Positions 34,765 to 44,786 are shown, numbered from the stretch's first letter. The stretch is DNA of 64,000 nucleotides from Prorocentrum cordatum (GCA_963575745.1 CAUYUJ010018566.1:129357-193356), one strand, 5' to 3'. Translations and numbers: made by a program. The notes: generated by a model from the sequence alone, not told the origin.

Positions 34765-34878
34765 CTTCAATTTGATCCCCACCCTTCCGTCCGCGAACAA
34801 GTTCAGCGCCTCTGGCTCGTCCGCGCGTGCGCGGATCCTCCCGCCGCTGTGCAGGCTGATGCAGCACTCGCCCTTCAC
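34765..34878 (-). CDS. Possible exon 1 of a split minus-strand gene
   Basis: Thirty-eight codons start right after TTTTGCTCCAG, a textbook acceptor, and read VKGECCISLHSGGRIRARAD, then EPEALNLFADGRVGIKLK. The exon can end at AAG|GC, a GC donor of the type dinoflagellates tolerate. The composition is unlike the surrounding GC-driven frames. I do not recognise the protein. An intronless reading is also open for another 50 codons downstream. Confidence 0.35.
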
Positions 34879-35072
34879 CTGGAGCAAAATACCACGGAGA
34901 GCAAGGTGAGGGCATTAGGAATTCTGTCTCCACGCAAACAAGCTCATCCCCAAGCAATCCGCATCCCCTCGAGGGGGCTTAGATTAAGACATCAAGCCAC
35001 GAGAAGTCACCATCACGTCTAGGGAGCTTTGAACGCCGCCGTGCAGGCCAATGGTTCGATACAGAGCCGAAG

Positions 35073-35132
35073 AGAAGGAGGAGGAGGAGGAGGAGAGCCG
35101 GAAGAAGAGGAGGAGGAAGAGGAGGAGGAAAC
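35073..35132 (+). repeat. GGA microsatellite
   Basis: GGA run broken by GCCGGAAG; borders block D copy 2. Confidence 0.9.
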
Positions 35133-35139
35133 CCTTAGA

Positions 35140-35275
35140 TAAGGAATCCAGGGTCTGGAAGCCGGTGGGACATCAATGGAAGCCTGGCCATTGATACCAC
35201 TGCCGCCCTCATCAGAGAAGGAACCCTCCAGGGTCTGAAGCCTCCTGGGCACACTCCTCCACGAAACCCACCACC
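35140..35275 (+). repeat. Dispersed block D, copy 2
   Basis: CAGGGTCTGGAAGCCG (35150) and CCTCCAGGGTCTGAAGCC (35226), then TGGGCACACTCC. Followed by block E. Confidence 0.75.
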
Positions 35276-35311
35276 GCACCACGGAGAGTCTGACACATTC
35301 GCGTCGTGTCG

Positions 35312-35460
35312 ACCTCGGCGTTGGTTCCTGACGCCGTGGGGGTCGTTCAATCTTGAACGATCGGCCGTTTTCGAGACGTCAGATCGCTCAACATCGACCA
35401 TCTCTGGGTCGCCAGCGGCGTTCCACGCTTCCACGCCAGCGGCGGGGGCCACCGCTGGTC
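35312..35460 (+). repeat. Dispersed block E, copy 1
   Basis: TTCCTGACGCCG, TTGAACGATCGGCC and CCAGCGGCGTTCCACGC align with TTTCTGACACCG, TTGGAACGGTCGC and CTGGCGGCGTTCAGCC at 37712-37850. In both places E follows D. Confidence 0.6.
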
Positions 35461-35659
35461 GACACGGCGCGAACCTACCACGAGGGGGCATGCCTGCTCA
35501 TGTTTTTGATGCCCGCGGGGCGTCGTGATGGTCACACCTGTGCTTTTTTTTTCTCCGAGGGAGCAACGAGCCACGGCGCAATGCGCCAGGCCGGGGGCAG
35601 CAGAAAGCGCAAAAAAAGTCTAAAAACAAAACAAACAAACAAAAAAGCGCGACCCCAAT

Positions 35660-35890
35660 TGGGGGAAGCTTCCTATTGCATGGGCGCATGGTTTGGCATT
35701 GCTTGCCAGTGCTTTGAACTGCGTTGCATTGTTTTGCATTGCTTGGCGTTGCTTGCGATTGCTCGGCACTGTTTGGCTTCGATTGGCATGTCTTGGCATT
35801 AAGTGGCACAGCTTCGCATTGTGTGGCATGTCTTTGCATGTTTGGGCATCGCGTTGCATTGCTTGGCATTGCTTTGCAATGCCTGGGAAC
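35660..35890 (+). repeat. 10-bp array GCTTGGCATT, second locus
   Basis: About 20 diverged decamers (TTGGCATTGC, TTTGCATTGC), preceded by GGGGGAAGCTTCCTATTG, similar to the junction at 31785. Confidence 0.85.
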
Positions 35891-35894
35891 TCGA

Positions 35895-36090
35895 AGAACG
35901 AGAACGGGCAACGTAACAATAGAAGGCACTGGAGGCGGGGAACCCGAGGAACCGCGGAACCCGAAGAACCTCGGGGAAACGGGCAAGGTAACAATAGGAG
36001 ACACAGTGAGCGGGGAACCCGAGGGACCCGAAGAACCCGAGAAACCCGAGAAACCTCCGAGCAACGGGCAAAGTAACAATGTGAGGCACC
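35895..36090 (+). repeat. ~80-bp tandem repeat, three units
   Basis: ACGGGCAACGTAACAATAG, ACGGGCAAGGTAACAATAG and ACGGGCAAAGTAACAATG mark units near 35911, 35980 and 36063; GGGGAACCCGAGG recurs between them. Confidence 0.8.
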
Positions 36091-36292
36091 AACCTTTAAC
36101 CAAGTAAGAACCCCTGGAGCGAGCTTACATGGGGGATGTCCGCTGAGCAGACCCACGGCAGGATGAAGAGGACAAGGAGGAGGAGGAGGAGGAGAAGAGG
36201 GAGGACGACGACGACTCGGTCAGTGAATATGCGTCCTCACGGGTACTTCTATTTTTACCAACTTTACTTGCCTCACGTATTTCCGCACTGAC

Positions 36293-36349
36293 CTGCAGCC
36301 TTAAGTTCTTGCCGCCAGTTCTAAAGCGGACCTTGTTCCAGCCTGGACG
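36293..36349 (-). CDS. Possible 57-bp mini-exon
   Basis: Nineteen codons (RPGWNKVRFRTGGKNLRLQ) lie between TATGCTTGCAG on the 5' side and CTGCAG|GTCAGTG on the 3' side, both good splice sites. The length is a multiple of three. The frame is open well beyond both sides, into GGA/CCT-coded Ser runs, so it could also be part of a longer exon or no exon. Confidence 0.3.
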
Positions 36350-36609
36350 CTGCAAGCATAGTACGTGATGTCCGCCCAACGTAAAAGAGGAGGAAGAGGA
36401 GGAGGAGGAGCCCATCGTAAGAGAGGTGAAGTCGTCACCGACCACGGCTAAAGACCCCGTGGCCTCCTGACCCTCTCGACGCCGTGCTCGCCAGAAGGAT
36501 CAGCAGCGACGACGGAGGAAGCGCGAACAGCAGCAGCGCCGGCAGACGAGTCGGCCGAGCGGAGGGAGCAGGCGGGGGCCGCAGGGCGGGGCCCGCCTGA
36601 AGCGTACCA

Positions 36610-36797
36610 GAGGAGGAGGAGGAGGCGGAGGAGGCGGAGGAGGAGGAGGAGGAGGTGGAGGAGGAGGAGGAGGAGGAGGTGGAGGAGGAGGAGGAGGTGG
36701 AGGAGGAGAAGGCGGAGGAGGAGGAGGAGGAGGTGGAGAAGGAGGTGGAGGAGGAGGAGAAGGAGGAGGAGGAGGAGGAGGTGGAGGAGGAGGACAC
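36610..36797 (+). repeat. GGA microsatellite with GTG units
   Basis: GGAGGA with regular GGTGGA insertions; a minus-strand frame gives poly-Pro/Leu/Ser. Confidence 0.95.
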
Positions 36798-37075
36798 GCC
36801 GTGCCGGCGTTCTGGCTGCATGGCGCGGCACGCCTCGGCGCCGCAGGGCGCCCCCGGCCTCCGACGTCGCTGGCCCCTGGAGCGCCGGGCCCCATCCCTG
36901 GGACAAGCTGTCTGGTCGCAAGGACTCTTGCACCGGTGAGAGCACTGGGGGCCCGGTATGTCGATGCTCTCGGCGGGCGTTCTGCTGCTTGGGCCTCGAC
37001 CGTAGGGCAGGCCATCAAGAGCCACCATGGGCAGGATGTTCATGGCCCTCGTCGAGGGGACGGGCCGGGTGAAGG
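36798..37075. other. Unique GC-rich sequence, no gene recognised
   Basis: Frames continue from the GGA repeat on both strands. No family motif. Confidence 0.4.
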
Positions 37076-37081
37076 AACCGC

Positions 37082-37235
37082 TGGAGGAGGAACCCAGGGT
37101 CTGGAAGCCGATGGAACTCCGATCGTGGACTGGCCATGGATATCACTGCCGCCCGCATTAGAGAAGGAGCCCTCCAGGGTCTGAAACCACTGGGCACACT
37201 CCTTAACGAACGCCCCCACCGTAAGAGAAAGCCAG
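37082..37235 (+). repeat. Dispersed block D, copy 3
   Basis: CAGGGTCTGGAAGCCG (37093) and CCTCCAGGGTCTGAAACC (37170), then TGGGCACACTCCTTAACGAA. Confidence 0.75.
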
Positions 37236-37289
37236 GACGACGATAAAATCGGGAGAAGAAACATCGCCGTGTTCACCGTTGACAGTTGA

Positions 37290-37490
37290 CCCATTGAGGA
37301 GAGAGAGAGAGAGAGGGAGGGAGGGAGAGAGAGAGAGAGAGAGAAAAAAAAAAAATATAAAGAGAGCGAGAAAGAGAGAGGAAGGAAAAGAGGAGCGCCA
37401 ACAGCAGGAGAAGAACGAGTGTGAAGGAGGGAGGAGGAGGAGGAGGAGGAGGAGGAGGAGGAAGAGGAGAAGAAGAAGAAGAAGGGCGAA
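37290..37490 (+). repeat. GA and GGA microsatellites
   Basis: GAGA run with an A12 tract at 37290-37385, then GGA/GAA at 37430-37480. They separate block D from block E copy 2. Confidence 0.9.
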
Positions 37491-37711
37491 GGACGGGGAG
37501 AGGACGAGGAGTAGGAGCATGAGCAGGAGCAGCGGCAGCAGGAGCAGGAGGCACGGGGGGAAGGGGCAAGAGGAGAGGTGGAGGAGAGGGGGGCAGGCGG
37601 AGGCGGGCGCAGGAGGACGGGTGGGAGGACGGAAACGACGAGGACGGGGAGGGAGACGGGGGCAGGGGGAGCAAGGGCCAGGCCAGAAGGACCCCGCGGC
37701 GGCGGCGGCGC

Positions 37712-37850
37712 TAGTTTCTGACACCGAAGGGATCGCTTGACTTGGAACGGTCGCGGCTTCTGGATAGCGCTATTCCTTCGATGTCGGCCGATTCCAGGCC
37801 ACTGGCGGCGTTCAGCCTTGAGCTCGCCGCCGCGGCGACTCGACCCGAAC
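37712..37850 (+). repeat. Dispersed block E, copy 2
   Basis: See the copy at 35312; same relative position after block D but with microsatellites in between. Confidence 0.6.
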
Positions 37851-38144
37851 TCGCCGCACGGGTAACCGAAGCATCTTCCCCGTGCCGCCCCGCCCGATGG
37901 TCTGCGGACGGCCCACGGCATCGAGTGACGAGAACTATCCGCCACCGTGCCTCGTGCACGCTGAGGCATGGAAGAATGCCAAGGTCTGTTTGGTAGGGCT
38001 GTTGTAATCTAATTCCCTACCTAGGCTCTGCCTAGAGGGTTCTTACTTTGTTTGCTTAAAGGGGCCGGGCAGTGCAAAACGCCCTGGGCGGTTCCCCCAG
38101 TCCCCGCCCCGCGGTTCCCCAAGTTGCGCCCCATGGGTTCACCC

Positions 38145-38285
38145 ACCTTAGCTTAGCTAAGCTAAGCTTAGCTTAGCCTAGTCTAGCTTTGCTTAGCTTA
38201 GCTTATCTCATCTTAGCTTAGCTTAGCTTAGCTTAGCTTAGCTTTGCCTAGCCTAGCTTAGCTTAGCTTAGCATAGCTGGACTTA
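38145..38285 (+). repeat. 5-bp array AGCTT
   Basis: TTAGC/AGCTT pentamers; AGCT is self-complementary, so the array is near-palindromic. Confidence 0.95.
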
Positions 38286-38755
38286 CCTTAGCTTAGCGCA
38301 GCGCAGCATAGCGCAGCGCAGCATTAGCACAGCATAGCTTAGCATAGCATAGCCAAGCATAGCATCGCATAGCATCGTATAGCTCAGCATAGCACACCAT
38401 AGCATATCATAACATAGCATATCATCGCGCAGGATATCATTGCATAGCATAGCAGAGCATTGCTTAGCATAGCACAGCGCAGCATAGCATGGCATAGCAT
38501 AGCACAGCATGACATAGTATATCATAGCAGATCATAGCATAGCATAGCGCAGCATAGCATAGCATAGCCTAGCCTAGCATAGCATAGCATAGCGCAGCAT
38601 AGCATATCATAGCATAGCCTAGCATATCATAGCATAGCGCAGCATAGCATAGCATAGCATAGCGTAGCATAGCGCCGCATAGCATAGCATAGCATAGCAT
38701 GGCGCATCATAGCATAGCATAGCATAGCCTAGCACAACACAGCGCAGCCGAGCGT
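38286..38755 (+). repeat. 5-bp array AGCAT
   Basis: ATAGC pentamers with GCAGC variants, directly continuing the AGCTT array with a one-base change in the unit. Confidence 0.95.
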
Positions 38756-38860
38756 AGGTGTAGATGTAGATGTAGATGTGAGTCTCGCTGTTGATGTTGA
38801 TGTAGATGTAGATGCAGGTGTAGATGTACATGTAGCTGTCGGTGTTGATGTAGATGTTGC
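38756..38860 (+). repeat. 6-bp array GATGTA
   Basis: GTAGAT/GTTGAT hexamers, about 15 units. Confidence 0.85.
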
Positions 38861-38904
38861 TTTCCTAAATGCTCCAACTCCTAGATAGGGTCGCACTGGG
38901 ATAA

Positions 38905-39135
38905 TAAGGACCGCCCCACCCCCTCCCGCATGGCAGCCAATCCCTGCAACACCCTTTCCACGCGTGCCCGGGCGAGGATGGAACACTTCCCACATGGCAG
39001 CTGTTGCCTGAACCCTCATTCCATGCGCGCCCGCTGGAGGATTGCACACTTCCTGCATGGCTGCCACCTCCTAGACTCCTAGACCCCTCATCACACGCGT
39101 ACCCGTTCGAGGATCGTGCATTCCCCGCATTCCCA
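38905..39135 (+). repeat. ~65-bp tandem repeat, three to four units
   Basis: CACTTCC(C/T)(A/G)CATGGC(A/T)GC recurs near 38989 and 39048, with CATGGCAGCC at 38929 and GCGCGCCCG/GCGTGCCCG/GCGTACCCG between. Confidence 0.65.
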
Positions 39136-39179
39136 GGCGCTGCTCCCAAGCTCTCCAGGGCATCCCAAGCCACGATCCC

Positions 39180-39680
39180 TCGCTACAAACGATGGTTCCG
39201 CGTCCCGAGCTTCCAAGACGGCCAGCGCAGGCAACCAAGGACACCAATATGCCCAAGACGCCGCGAAGACGGCCCAAGATGCCCCCAAGGCGGCCGCATA
39301 TTGCTTCAAGACGGCGCAAGATGCCTCCAAAAGGACCCAAAATAGCCACAAGAGGACGTCTGACACGGTCCGGAAAGACCAAAAATCAATAGTTTCCCGG
39401 GCTCTTGAATGATGATCGCATTCTCGCCTCTTCGGGCTGCCGTCAGCTCAAGACGGCCCAAGAGGACTCCATGATGGTCCAAGAGGCACCCAAGACGACC
39501 CCAAGACGGCGCCAACGCCAAGACGGCCCCCAGACACCCACCATACGGTCCAGAGGGCCCCAAGACGGCCCAAGACAACTCCAAGCCGGCGTAAGAGGGC
39601 CCCGGGAAAGACAAGAAGGGCCCCAAAGACTGCCTCACAGGAGGCCGAGACAACCCCAAGACGGCCCAAACCAGTTGCCT
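39180..39680 (+). repeat. CCAAGACGGCCC repeat tract with 1.4-kb-unit anchor
   Basis: Same word family as 9.7-12.2 kb. It also carries CCAAAAATCAATAGTTTCC and TTCTCGCCTCTTCGGGCTGC (39380-39440), matching the anchor at 10425-10485, so it is a third, distant member of the same unit. Confidence 0.8.
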
Positions 39681-39684
39681 CATC

Positions 39685-39722
39685 AGCACCAGCATCATCA
39701 TCAGCAGCAGCAGCATCATCAG

Positions 39723-39786
<64 letters not shown>

Positions 39787-39788
39787 AG

Positions 39789-39840
<52 letters not shown>

Positions 39841-40790
39841 AGCATCATCATCATCATCATCATCATTATCACCATCGTCACCATCATCGCCATCATCATC
39901 ATAATCGTACATGATCATTATCATCGCCATCATCATCATAATCACCATCATCATCCTCATCACCATGCATAATCATCACCATCATCATCAACAACATGAT
40001 CCTCATAATCATCATCACCGTCATCATTGTCACCACCATCATCCTCATCATCATCAGCATCATCATCAGCATCATCATCAGCAGCAGCATCATCATCAGC
40101 ATCATCATCGGCATCATCAGCATCAGCATCAGCATGACCACCATCATCATAATCAGCCCCATCACCACCACCACCATCATAATAAGAAGAAGAAGAAGCA
40201 TCATAATCAGCCCCATTACCAGCATCATCAACAGCAGCAGCAAAATCATCATCAACGTCACCACCATCAACGTCATCACCATCATAAACAGCAGCATCAT
40301 CATCACCATCGCAATTGCCATCCTCATAATCAGCCTCATCACCACAGCCGTTGCCATCATCATCAACACCATTACCAGTATCATCCTCACCAGCATAACC
40401 ATCGCCACGGTCGTCATCATTCACAACTAAGATCAATAATCATCATCCTCTTCTTCGTCCATAGCATCGTCATAATCGTCATCGCCATCATCATCGTCAT
40501 CATCATCAGCATGAGCATCACAATGATCATCAGCATCACCATCGCCATCGTCTTCAGTATCGTCATCATCATCGCCAACATCATCATACTCAGCGTCGTC
40601 AGAGCCATCATCCTTAACATCACCATCATCATAATCATCGTCGTCATCATCGTCATCATCACCATCATCAGCATCAGCATCATCAGCCTTGCCATCGCCA
40701 TCGCCGTCGTCGTCGTCGTCGTCATCATCACCGTCATCATCAGCAGCAGCATCATCACCATCAAGTTTCATCATCGTCATGTCCCCCATC
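39685..40790 (+). repeat. 1.1-kb CAT triplet array
   Basis: CAT/ATC with CAG and CGT variants, same orientation as 25-28 kb. It follows the CCAAGACGG tract without a spacer. Confidence 0.95.
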
Positions 40791-40799
40791 ATCCTCCTA

Positions 40800-41090
40800 T
40801 TCCTCATCGTCCTCATCACGGCTCTCCCAAGCCTGGAGACACGAGGCGTCACGCGTGACAGCCTCACGCGCCCCCTCCAACTGTCGCCACCCAGACTGCT
40901 GGGCAGGCACGGTGGCGGGACTTGCCGCAGGCAGCTGGATACATATCCACCGCCCCTGGCCAGACCCACTTTGGACCCAGGAGCACTGTATATGTCTCCC
41001 TGGCCAAGCCAGGAGGGCGTACACACCGCTCCTGGGCCCAGGACGGGCCTGATCAGGGGGAGTGGATACACAGATACACCTTTGGTTTAG
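40800..41090. other. Unique sequence with weak ~70-bp repeats
   Basis: GGATACATATCCACCGCCCC and AGTGGATACACAGATACACC, with CCCAGGAGCACTGTATA/CCCAGGACGGG, suggest two to three decayed units. Confidence 0.4.
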
Positions 41091-41164
41091 CGGGCGTAAA
41101 GGTGCGGAAGCGGTCAGGCGCCAGTCGGGCTAAAAGCGGGGCGCGGCGAAGCAAACATATGCAG

Positions 41165-41184
41165 ATGCTCAAAAAGACGTACGT

Positions 41185-41241
<57 letters not shown>

Positions 41242-41345
41242 CGTATATATGAGTGTGTATAAATGAATACATGTATCTATATATAATACACTCATAAGAA
41301 AATATGTATAATTCTGTGCAAACATACATATGTATATACACACAA
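41165..41345. repeat. TA/ATAC microsatellite
   Basis: TA dinucleotide run at 41193-41240 inside ATAC/GTAT tetramers. Confidence 0.95.
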
Positions 41346-41640
41346 GAAATGTACATGTAAATCGCAGTCCTGGTTGTTATGAACGCACTCAAGTAAACGA
41401 AGTCGGCACAGCGGCAAATCCCAGGGCAAACCTTGCATCTGAGGCGGACTTTGCCCTGGTGGCCAGGGCGCCCTCCCCAAGACGGAAGGCCGCGCGTCAG
41501 AGCAAACGGCGCAGCGACATGTATGTATATATGTATATATACACACACTCACACACTTATACATAATCATACACATGTATCTAAATATATGTAAATGTAT
41601 ACAACCTACGTATATGTAGAGTGCAGCGGCAACGGCTTCC
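41346..41640. other. Unique spacer between TA-rich microsatellites
   Basis: GC-rich core at 41400-41515 with no recognised gene; microsatellites (ATAC) border it on both sides. Confidence 0.4.
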
Positions 41641-41649
41641 GGAAATCCA

Positions 41650-41960
41650 TCCGACCGATAAACCGATCAACCGATAAAAACTAATCGGTTGAACGGTTTG
41701 CAAACCGATCCACCGAAAAAAACGATATAATTTGATCGGTTTATCGGTGGATCGGTCGCTCATACGAAAAACCGATAATTTTCGTATGCGAACATAGAGG
41801 CGATTGCTGGCGCGCCCCCCTTTCTTCGTCGGTTTATCGGTTTATCGGTTTATCGGTTCATCGGTTGACTGGCTGGTCTGAGACCGCCGGGGGGGAACCT
41901 GTGGAGGCGATCCTTGTGCCGCATATCGGTTTATCGGTTTATCGGGTTATCGGCTGGTTG
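41650..41960. repeat. 8-bp TTTATCGG repeats in inverted arrangement
   Basis: CCGATAAA/CCGATCAA units at 41655-41690 and CCGATC(C)ACCG at 41705 are the complement of TCGGTTTA units at 41732-41755, 41827-41870 and 41925-41960. Opposite-strand copies can pair into hairpins. Confidence 0.8.
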
Positions 41961-42205
41961 TCAGTCCCCCGCCACGACGACGACGGCGACGGCGACGGCG
42001 TGAGTTTTGCGTTTGGCTCTGGCGCGGACGGCGCACCCCGCTCTGGGGCGGCTCGGATTGATCAGCCTGGGTCTCTGGTGCGGACGGAGTCCCGCAGGGG
42101 TCCGAGCATCTCCCGCCGCGCGCGATGCTTTGCGCGGGTAGTGCAGGGCCTGCGAGGGTCTCAGGCGACAGTGGCCGAACCAACTTGGGGCAGGGCATAT
42201 GCGAG
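41961..42205. repeat. Diverged upstream units of the 406-bp repeat
   Basis: GGTCTCAGGCGACAGTGGCC and GGGGCAGGGCATATGCGAGG resemble the ~63-bp subunits inside the 406-bp repeats that follow. Confidence 0.5.
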
Positions 42206-42611
42206 GTCGTTGTCTCAGACGAAAGTGGCCTGAAGAGGTCAGCTATAGGCGTCTCGGAAGCCGCTGTTGCGAGGATGTCGCAGGCGAAAGTGGTCGGACC
42301 GCCATGGGGTAGGGCACCTCCGAAGTCAGAAGTGCGAGGGCGCCCCGGGCGAAAGTTGTCTGAACATCGCATCCCGGGGCAGATCGGGGGTCAGACTATT
42401 TCAAGGCTGGGCACATCCCCCCCAGGTGAACGAGGCGAGTTTTTGCGTAGGCGGAAATGGCCAGCACAATTTGGGGCAGGGCATATCAGAGGTCAGCGTT
42501 GCGAGGATGTCTCAAGATGAGGAAGAGGAAGGTCATGCTGATGATAATGATGGCGATGGCGGCAGCCGCGCGGGAGGCAGAATCTGGCGGGGCAAATTTC
42601 GGCGGGGAGCA
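42206..42611 (+). repeat. 406-bp direct repeat, left copy
   Basis: Aligns with 45086-45491 at a constant offset of 2879-2880 bases. Shared blocks include GAAAGTGGCCTGAA, GGGTCAGACTA, GGTCATGCTGATGATAATGA and GGCGGCAGCCGCGCGGGAGG. Within the copy, ~63-bp subunits repeat (CAGGCGAAAGTGG, GCCATGGGG, GGGCA). Confidence 0.85.
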
Positions 42612-43190
42612 AAATCTGGCGCGCCATTTTGCGTCGGTCTGGATCACATTGTACGAAAGGACGGACGGCGATCGGCTCCAGGAGCAGAGCCTCGACAAGA
42701 CCCCACGAGGAGCAGAGCCCCGACAAGACTCCGCGAGAGGGGAGGGAGAAGGAGGAAAGGGGAGGAGGAGAGGGGAAATGCGAAACCCCTAAAGCGCAAA
42801 GAAGGAGGGGGAGGGGGAGAAAGAGCCCCCCCCCCACCCCGCCTAAGCACGGTAGAAGCCGACAACATCCTAGCCCGAAGTGCCCTGCCAGATTTCGCTT
42901 CCCGCAAGACCGCCTGCGCGCGGAGCATCTGCAAATCGCAAGTCGGCAGGGGGCAAATATACCACAGGACGGCCGGGGACAAACATACCAGAGGTTGGCT
43001 GGGGGCGAATATATCACAGGACGGCTGGCACCACCGACCGCTCTCTCCTCTGGCCACCCCTCTGGCCACCCCCCACCACCGACCACTCTCTCCTCTCCCT
43101 CGTCACCCCCCTCCAAGTCATCCACGTGCGTCCTCGACGGCGACGGCGACGATGGCAGGGAGTGACGCGCGTCGTATTTGATAGGGCGCG
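42612..43190. repeat. Spacer with ~30-bp repeats, downstream of the hydrolase gene
   Basis: GGGGGCAAATATACCACAGG, GGGGACAAACATACCAGAGG and GGGGGCGAATATATCACAGG are tandem at 42950-43025, followed by two CCACCGACC(G/A)CTCTCTCCTC units. CTGCCAGATTTCGCTTCCCG lies at 42886. No gene is supported. Confidence 0.6.
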
Positions 43191-43193
43191 ACA

Positions 43194-44786
43194 CTACCCC
43201 TGCAGATGCGCCCGCCTCTCCGCGCGCGTCGGCTGGCCACGTCGGCGCGCCGACGCGCCCTTCCGAAGCTTCTTGCTCCGGTTGCGTCGGCGCGTCGCCG
43301 CCTCCTCGCGGAGCTTCGCGAGGAGCTCCTGGGAGGCCGCGTCGCCGGCCGCGTCGGCGTCGCACGGCAGCCAGATGCGCGCGGCGCCAGGCGCGCCGGC
43401 CGCGCCGCCAGCAACCTCGCCCAGCACATGCTCGGCGCCTTCGCTGCCGCGCTCGCGGGCCGCGCGCAGCAGCGCGCGGAGCAGCCCCCTTCGCCAGAGC
43501 GCGCTGATCTCACACTGCGCCCGCGGGATGCCTGGCGGCAGCAACGCGCGCTGCGCCCGCGGGAAGCCCCGCTGCGCATTCCGGGCCCCCAATGCCTCCA
43601 GCGCCTCCTCGGCGCACCGCCTCGGGCACTGGTCGTCGTCCTGGGCGCGCACGGCCCAGATGCCACCTGGCACTCCTGGGTGCTCCTCCAAGCGGCCCAG
43701 GTAATCCTGGAACTTCCCGACTGGGTCCGTGCACGCCGGAACTCCAGCCAAATAGGGCTGCCCATGGCCGTGGAGACCCCCCAAGGCCACCGCCTCCATG
43801 CGCGGCCGCCCGCGCGCCAGGAGCTCCGTGATGCAGTGAGCGCCGGCGGAAGAGCCGCGCGCGACGACGGGCCCGCCGTCGGCGAAGCTCTCAACGAAGT
43901 CCGCGAGCAGGCCCACGCTCCCGGGCACTAGATCCCCGAGGAAGCCGTGCGCAGCGTCGCTTCGACCCAGGATCCACAGCCGGTCTCGCGGCCGCAGTGG
44001 CGCGAGGAACCGAAACGGCGGCAGCCCCCAGCTCATCATGGCCTTGAGCTCCCCGGCGAACGGCGCTCTCGCGTCGCCGCCCTCGCCCCCGAGGCCGGCG
44101 AGGTAGAGCAACAGCGGCTCCTCCTCGAGCGGCCCGTTCTCAGGCGGCTCATCCGCGTCAACCCCGCAACTGGAGGGCGCCACCCTGGCGGCGAAGTAGC
44201 GCAACTCCTCGCCCGTCGCTGGACACCGCCAAACGATGGGGCCCTGGAGAAAGCCGGCGGGGCCACTCCACGGCGACGCAGCGCGCAGCAGGTGGGCCGG
44301 CGGGGGGCCGCCTGGGGGTGTCGGCCCGCGCGGCGACGCAGCGCTCGGATCAGGCTGCGCCGCCGCCTGCGGCCCCGCCCCGTCCTCGAGGTCCAGGTCG
44401 CTCGCGCGGGGGCTCGGTGGTGTCGACTCGCCGCCCCCCCCCTTGTCCTGGTGCTGCTCGGCCGGGGCAGAGGGCCCCGCGCTGCCGAGGCCTGCTGCTC
44501 GGCTGGGGCGGGGCCTGCTGCTCGGCTGGGGCGGAGGGCCCCGCGCTGCCGAGGCCGCTCCCCTTCCTTGGCTGGGGCGCGGTCGGGCCCTGCTCTCCAC
44601 TCGGCTCAGGCCCCTCTCGGGCTGGCCTTCCCCTGGGGATCGAGACCTCGATGGTGATGCGGGTGGCGCCCGCAACAGGTGCGGCGGCGGGGGGCCGCCT
44701 GGGGGCCTCGGCCCGCGCTGCGACGCAGCGCGCACTAGGTGCGGCGGCGGGTGCCCGATAGGGGGCACGCTCGCGCGGCGGCGCAT
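43194..44786 (-). CDS. Alpha/beta-hydrolase-like protein, 530 codons
   Basis: Probable serine esterase/acyl hydrolase of the alpha/beta-hydrolase fold; substrate unknown. Residues 1-180 are a Pro/Arg/Ala-rich leader with three copies of GPPPPHLLRA-type sequence (about 12, 31 and 160). The fold starts near 184 (IVWRCPATGEELRYFAARV), with EEPLLLYLAGLGGEGG as the first core strand and oxyanion loop (223-237). The nucleophile elbow is GSSAG with Ser313. RAQDDDQCP (380-388) fits the acid loop. The expected His is not evident: IWLPCDADAAGD (471-482) lacks it, and H453 is the only nearby candidate. The tail (499-515) is basic. The stop is TAG at 43194. The ATG at 44786 is the first good one; the frame stays open upstream into the right 406-bp repeat, and GCAAGCAG|TTTC at about 44805 is a possible acceptor. 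Dinoflagellates have many such hydrolases. Confidence 0.6.
   Translation of the reverse strand: MRRRASVPPIGHPPPHLVRAASQRGPRPPGGPPPPHLLRAPPASPSRSRSPGEGQPERGLSRVESRARPRPSQGRGAASAARGPPPQPSSRPRPSRAAGLGSAGPSAPAEQHQDKGGGGESTPPSPRASDLDLEDGAGPQAAAQPDPSAASPRGPTPPGGPPPAHLLRAASPWSGPAGFLQGPIVWRCPATGEELRYFAARVAPSSCGVDADEPPENGPLEEEPLLLYLAGLGGEGGDARAPFAGELKAMMSWGLPPFRFLAPLRPRDRLWILGRSDAAHGFLGDLVPGSVGLLADFVESFADGGPVVARGSSAGAHCITELLARGRPRMEAVALGGLHGHGQPYLAGVPACTDPVGKFQDYLGRLEEHPGVPGGIWAVRAQDDDQCPRRCAEEALEALGARNAQRGFPRAQRALLPPGIPRAQCEISALWRRGLLRALLRAARERGSEGAEHVLGEVAGGAAGAPGAARIWLPCDADAAGDAASQELLAKLREEAATRRRNRSKKLRKGASARRRGQPTRAERRAHLQG

Noticed and set aside
38145-38755. CRISPR-like or spacer-containing array
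   Set aside because: Units are 5 bases and contiguous; there are no unique spacers.
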